From DATKSS01 sp035468355 (lineage in GTDB: Bacteria; Chloroflexota; Dormibacteria; Dormibacterales; Dormibacteraceae): a stretch of DNA of 38,597 nt. This document shows, piece after piece, positions 38,235-38,597 of the stretch (position 1 is the first letter of the stretch; every line of letters starts with the position of its first letter). A program made the position numbers and the translations under genes. The notes beneath the pieces were generated by a model. The model did not search any database and had not been told where the DNA came from. It worked only from the letters and a program-made list of their open reading frames with translations. The stretch covers positions 1 to 38,597 of the forward strand of contig DATITA010000130.1 in assembly GCA_035468355.1 (NCBI GenBank). Reading direction: 5' to 3'.

Positions 38235-38597
38235 ATGAAAAAGCAGGTTCTGGTGATCGGAGTCGCTCTCCTGGTGGGAGCCTGCGGAGGCGGCGGCTCG
38301 ACGGCCACCTCTTCACCCAACCCGTCCGGACCAGCCACGGTGGCGAGCGTCGCCGCCGAAGTTCCTGCGAACATGAAGGCACTGGCGCCGTTCCAGATCG
38401 CCACCGACGCCACCTACGCCCCCAACGAGTTCATCAACCCCGACACCGGCGCGATCCAGGGTTGGGACATCGACCTCGGCCAGGCGATCTGCAAGGTCAT
38501 GGGCGTGGCATGCACGTTCAACAACGTGACCTTCGACGACATCATCGCCCAGCTCAAGGCCAGCACGCCCAGCGAGGTCGCGGGCGGCGACAAGCCC
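38235..38597 (+). CDS. Solute-binding lipoprotein of an amino-acid-type ABC transporter (cut by window end)
   Basis: The first 121 residues are visible. A signal peptide ends in lipobox LVGAC (Cys17), followed by a Gly/Ser/Thr linker. Then comes a type 3 solute-binding domain start: FQIATDATYAPNEFI, then GWDIDLGQAICKVMG and FDDIIAQLKA. These match polar amino acid binding proteins. GAGGAG at 38223-38228 places the ATG at 38235; the in-frame ATG at 38229 is too close to it. The rest and any permease genes lie beyond the window. Confidence 0.9.
   Translation, partial: MKKQVLVIGVALLVGACGGGGSTATSSPNPSGPATVASVAAEVPANMKALAPFQIATDATYAPNEFINPDTGAIQGWDIDLGQAICKVMGVACTFNNVTFDDIIAQLKASTPSEVAGGDKP

Overview
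The window is GC-rich bacterial chromosome with tightly packed genes and very short intergenic gaps. Gene content points to a Chloroflexota/Dormibacterota-like or deep actinobacterial lineage. The clues are a MarP-like protease, an F420-type luciferase-family oxidoreductase, a multi-repeat DUF5671 membrane protein, Pro/Ser-rich lipoprotein tails, an aa3/caa3-type oxidase with VKOR and CtaG, and many leaderless genes. Phylum cannot be fixed from the sequence alone. No insertion sequence, prophage, CRISPR array or rRNA was seen.

Layout. 1-1.65 kb: tRNA-Glu(TTC), a membrane protein, a VapBC-type toxin-antitoxin pair and tRNA-Val(GAC). 1.7-6.5 kb: a plus-strand operon of an orphan molybdopterin hydroxylase large subunit, an MFS transporter and two lipoprotein prolyl isomerases (cyclophilin, then FKBP). 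6.5-11.2 kb: cytochrome c oxidase genes in two divergent blocks. The minus block holds a zinc-ribbon subunit-IV-like protein, CtaE and a blue-copper lipoprotein. The plus block holds CtaC and CtaD, followed by a flavin split-barrel protein and a small membrane protein. 11.2-16.4 kb: MarP-like protease, Trm112-like protein, DUF5671 and DUF1684 proteins, a luciferase-like oxidoreductase and a small membrane protein. 16.5-20.5 kb: LysR regulator, a tiny Cys-rich ORF, isocitrate lyase and SppA. 20.5-24.5 kb: fused 2-oxoacid dehydrogenase E1 and an HTH-TPR regulator.

24.7-34.1 kb is a branched-chain amino acid region. A minus-strand operon ilvB-ilvN-ilvC-leuA-pheA has ATGA overlaps at every junction. 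leuC-leuD are divergent from it, and ilvD lies beyond on the minus strand. Upstream of ilvB I read an undisclosed 28-codon ORF with 8 Leu, 1 Ile and 1 Val codons, followed by a GC-rich hairpin with a T-rich tail. A 7-nt segment of the ORF is exactly complementary to the 5' arm of that hairpin. This is a complete classical transcription attenuator and the best regulatory find in the window.

34.2-38.2 kb: a minus-strand set that looks like oxidase assembly and extracytoplasmic redox maturation (small membrane peptide, cupredoxin-like protein, polytopic membrane protein, thioredoxin-like DUF929, VKOR, CtaG). It probably serves the oxidase at 6.5-10.5 kb. The window ends inside a solute-binding lipoprotein gene.

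Two genome-wide habits show up. First, many genes have a TANNNT-type -10 hexamer only 6-8 nt before an ATG/GTG and no Shine-Dalgarno sequence, which suggests leaderless mRNAs. Several of these -10 boxes are overlapping or back-to-back divergent pairs. Second, three genes have recognisable conserved N-termini extending upstream of their first ATG/GTG/TTG. One of them has a perfect Shine-Dalgarno placed before an in-frame CTG.
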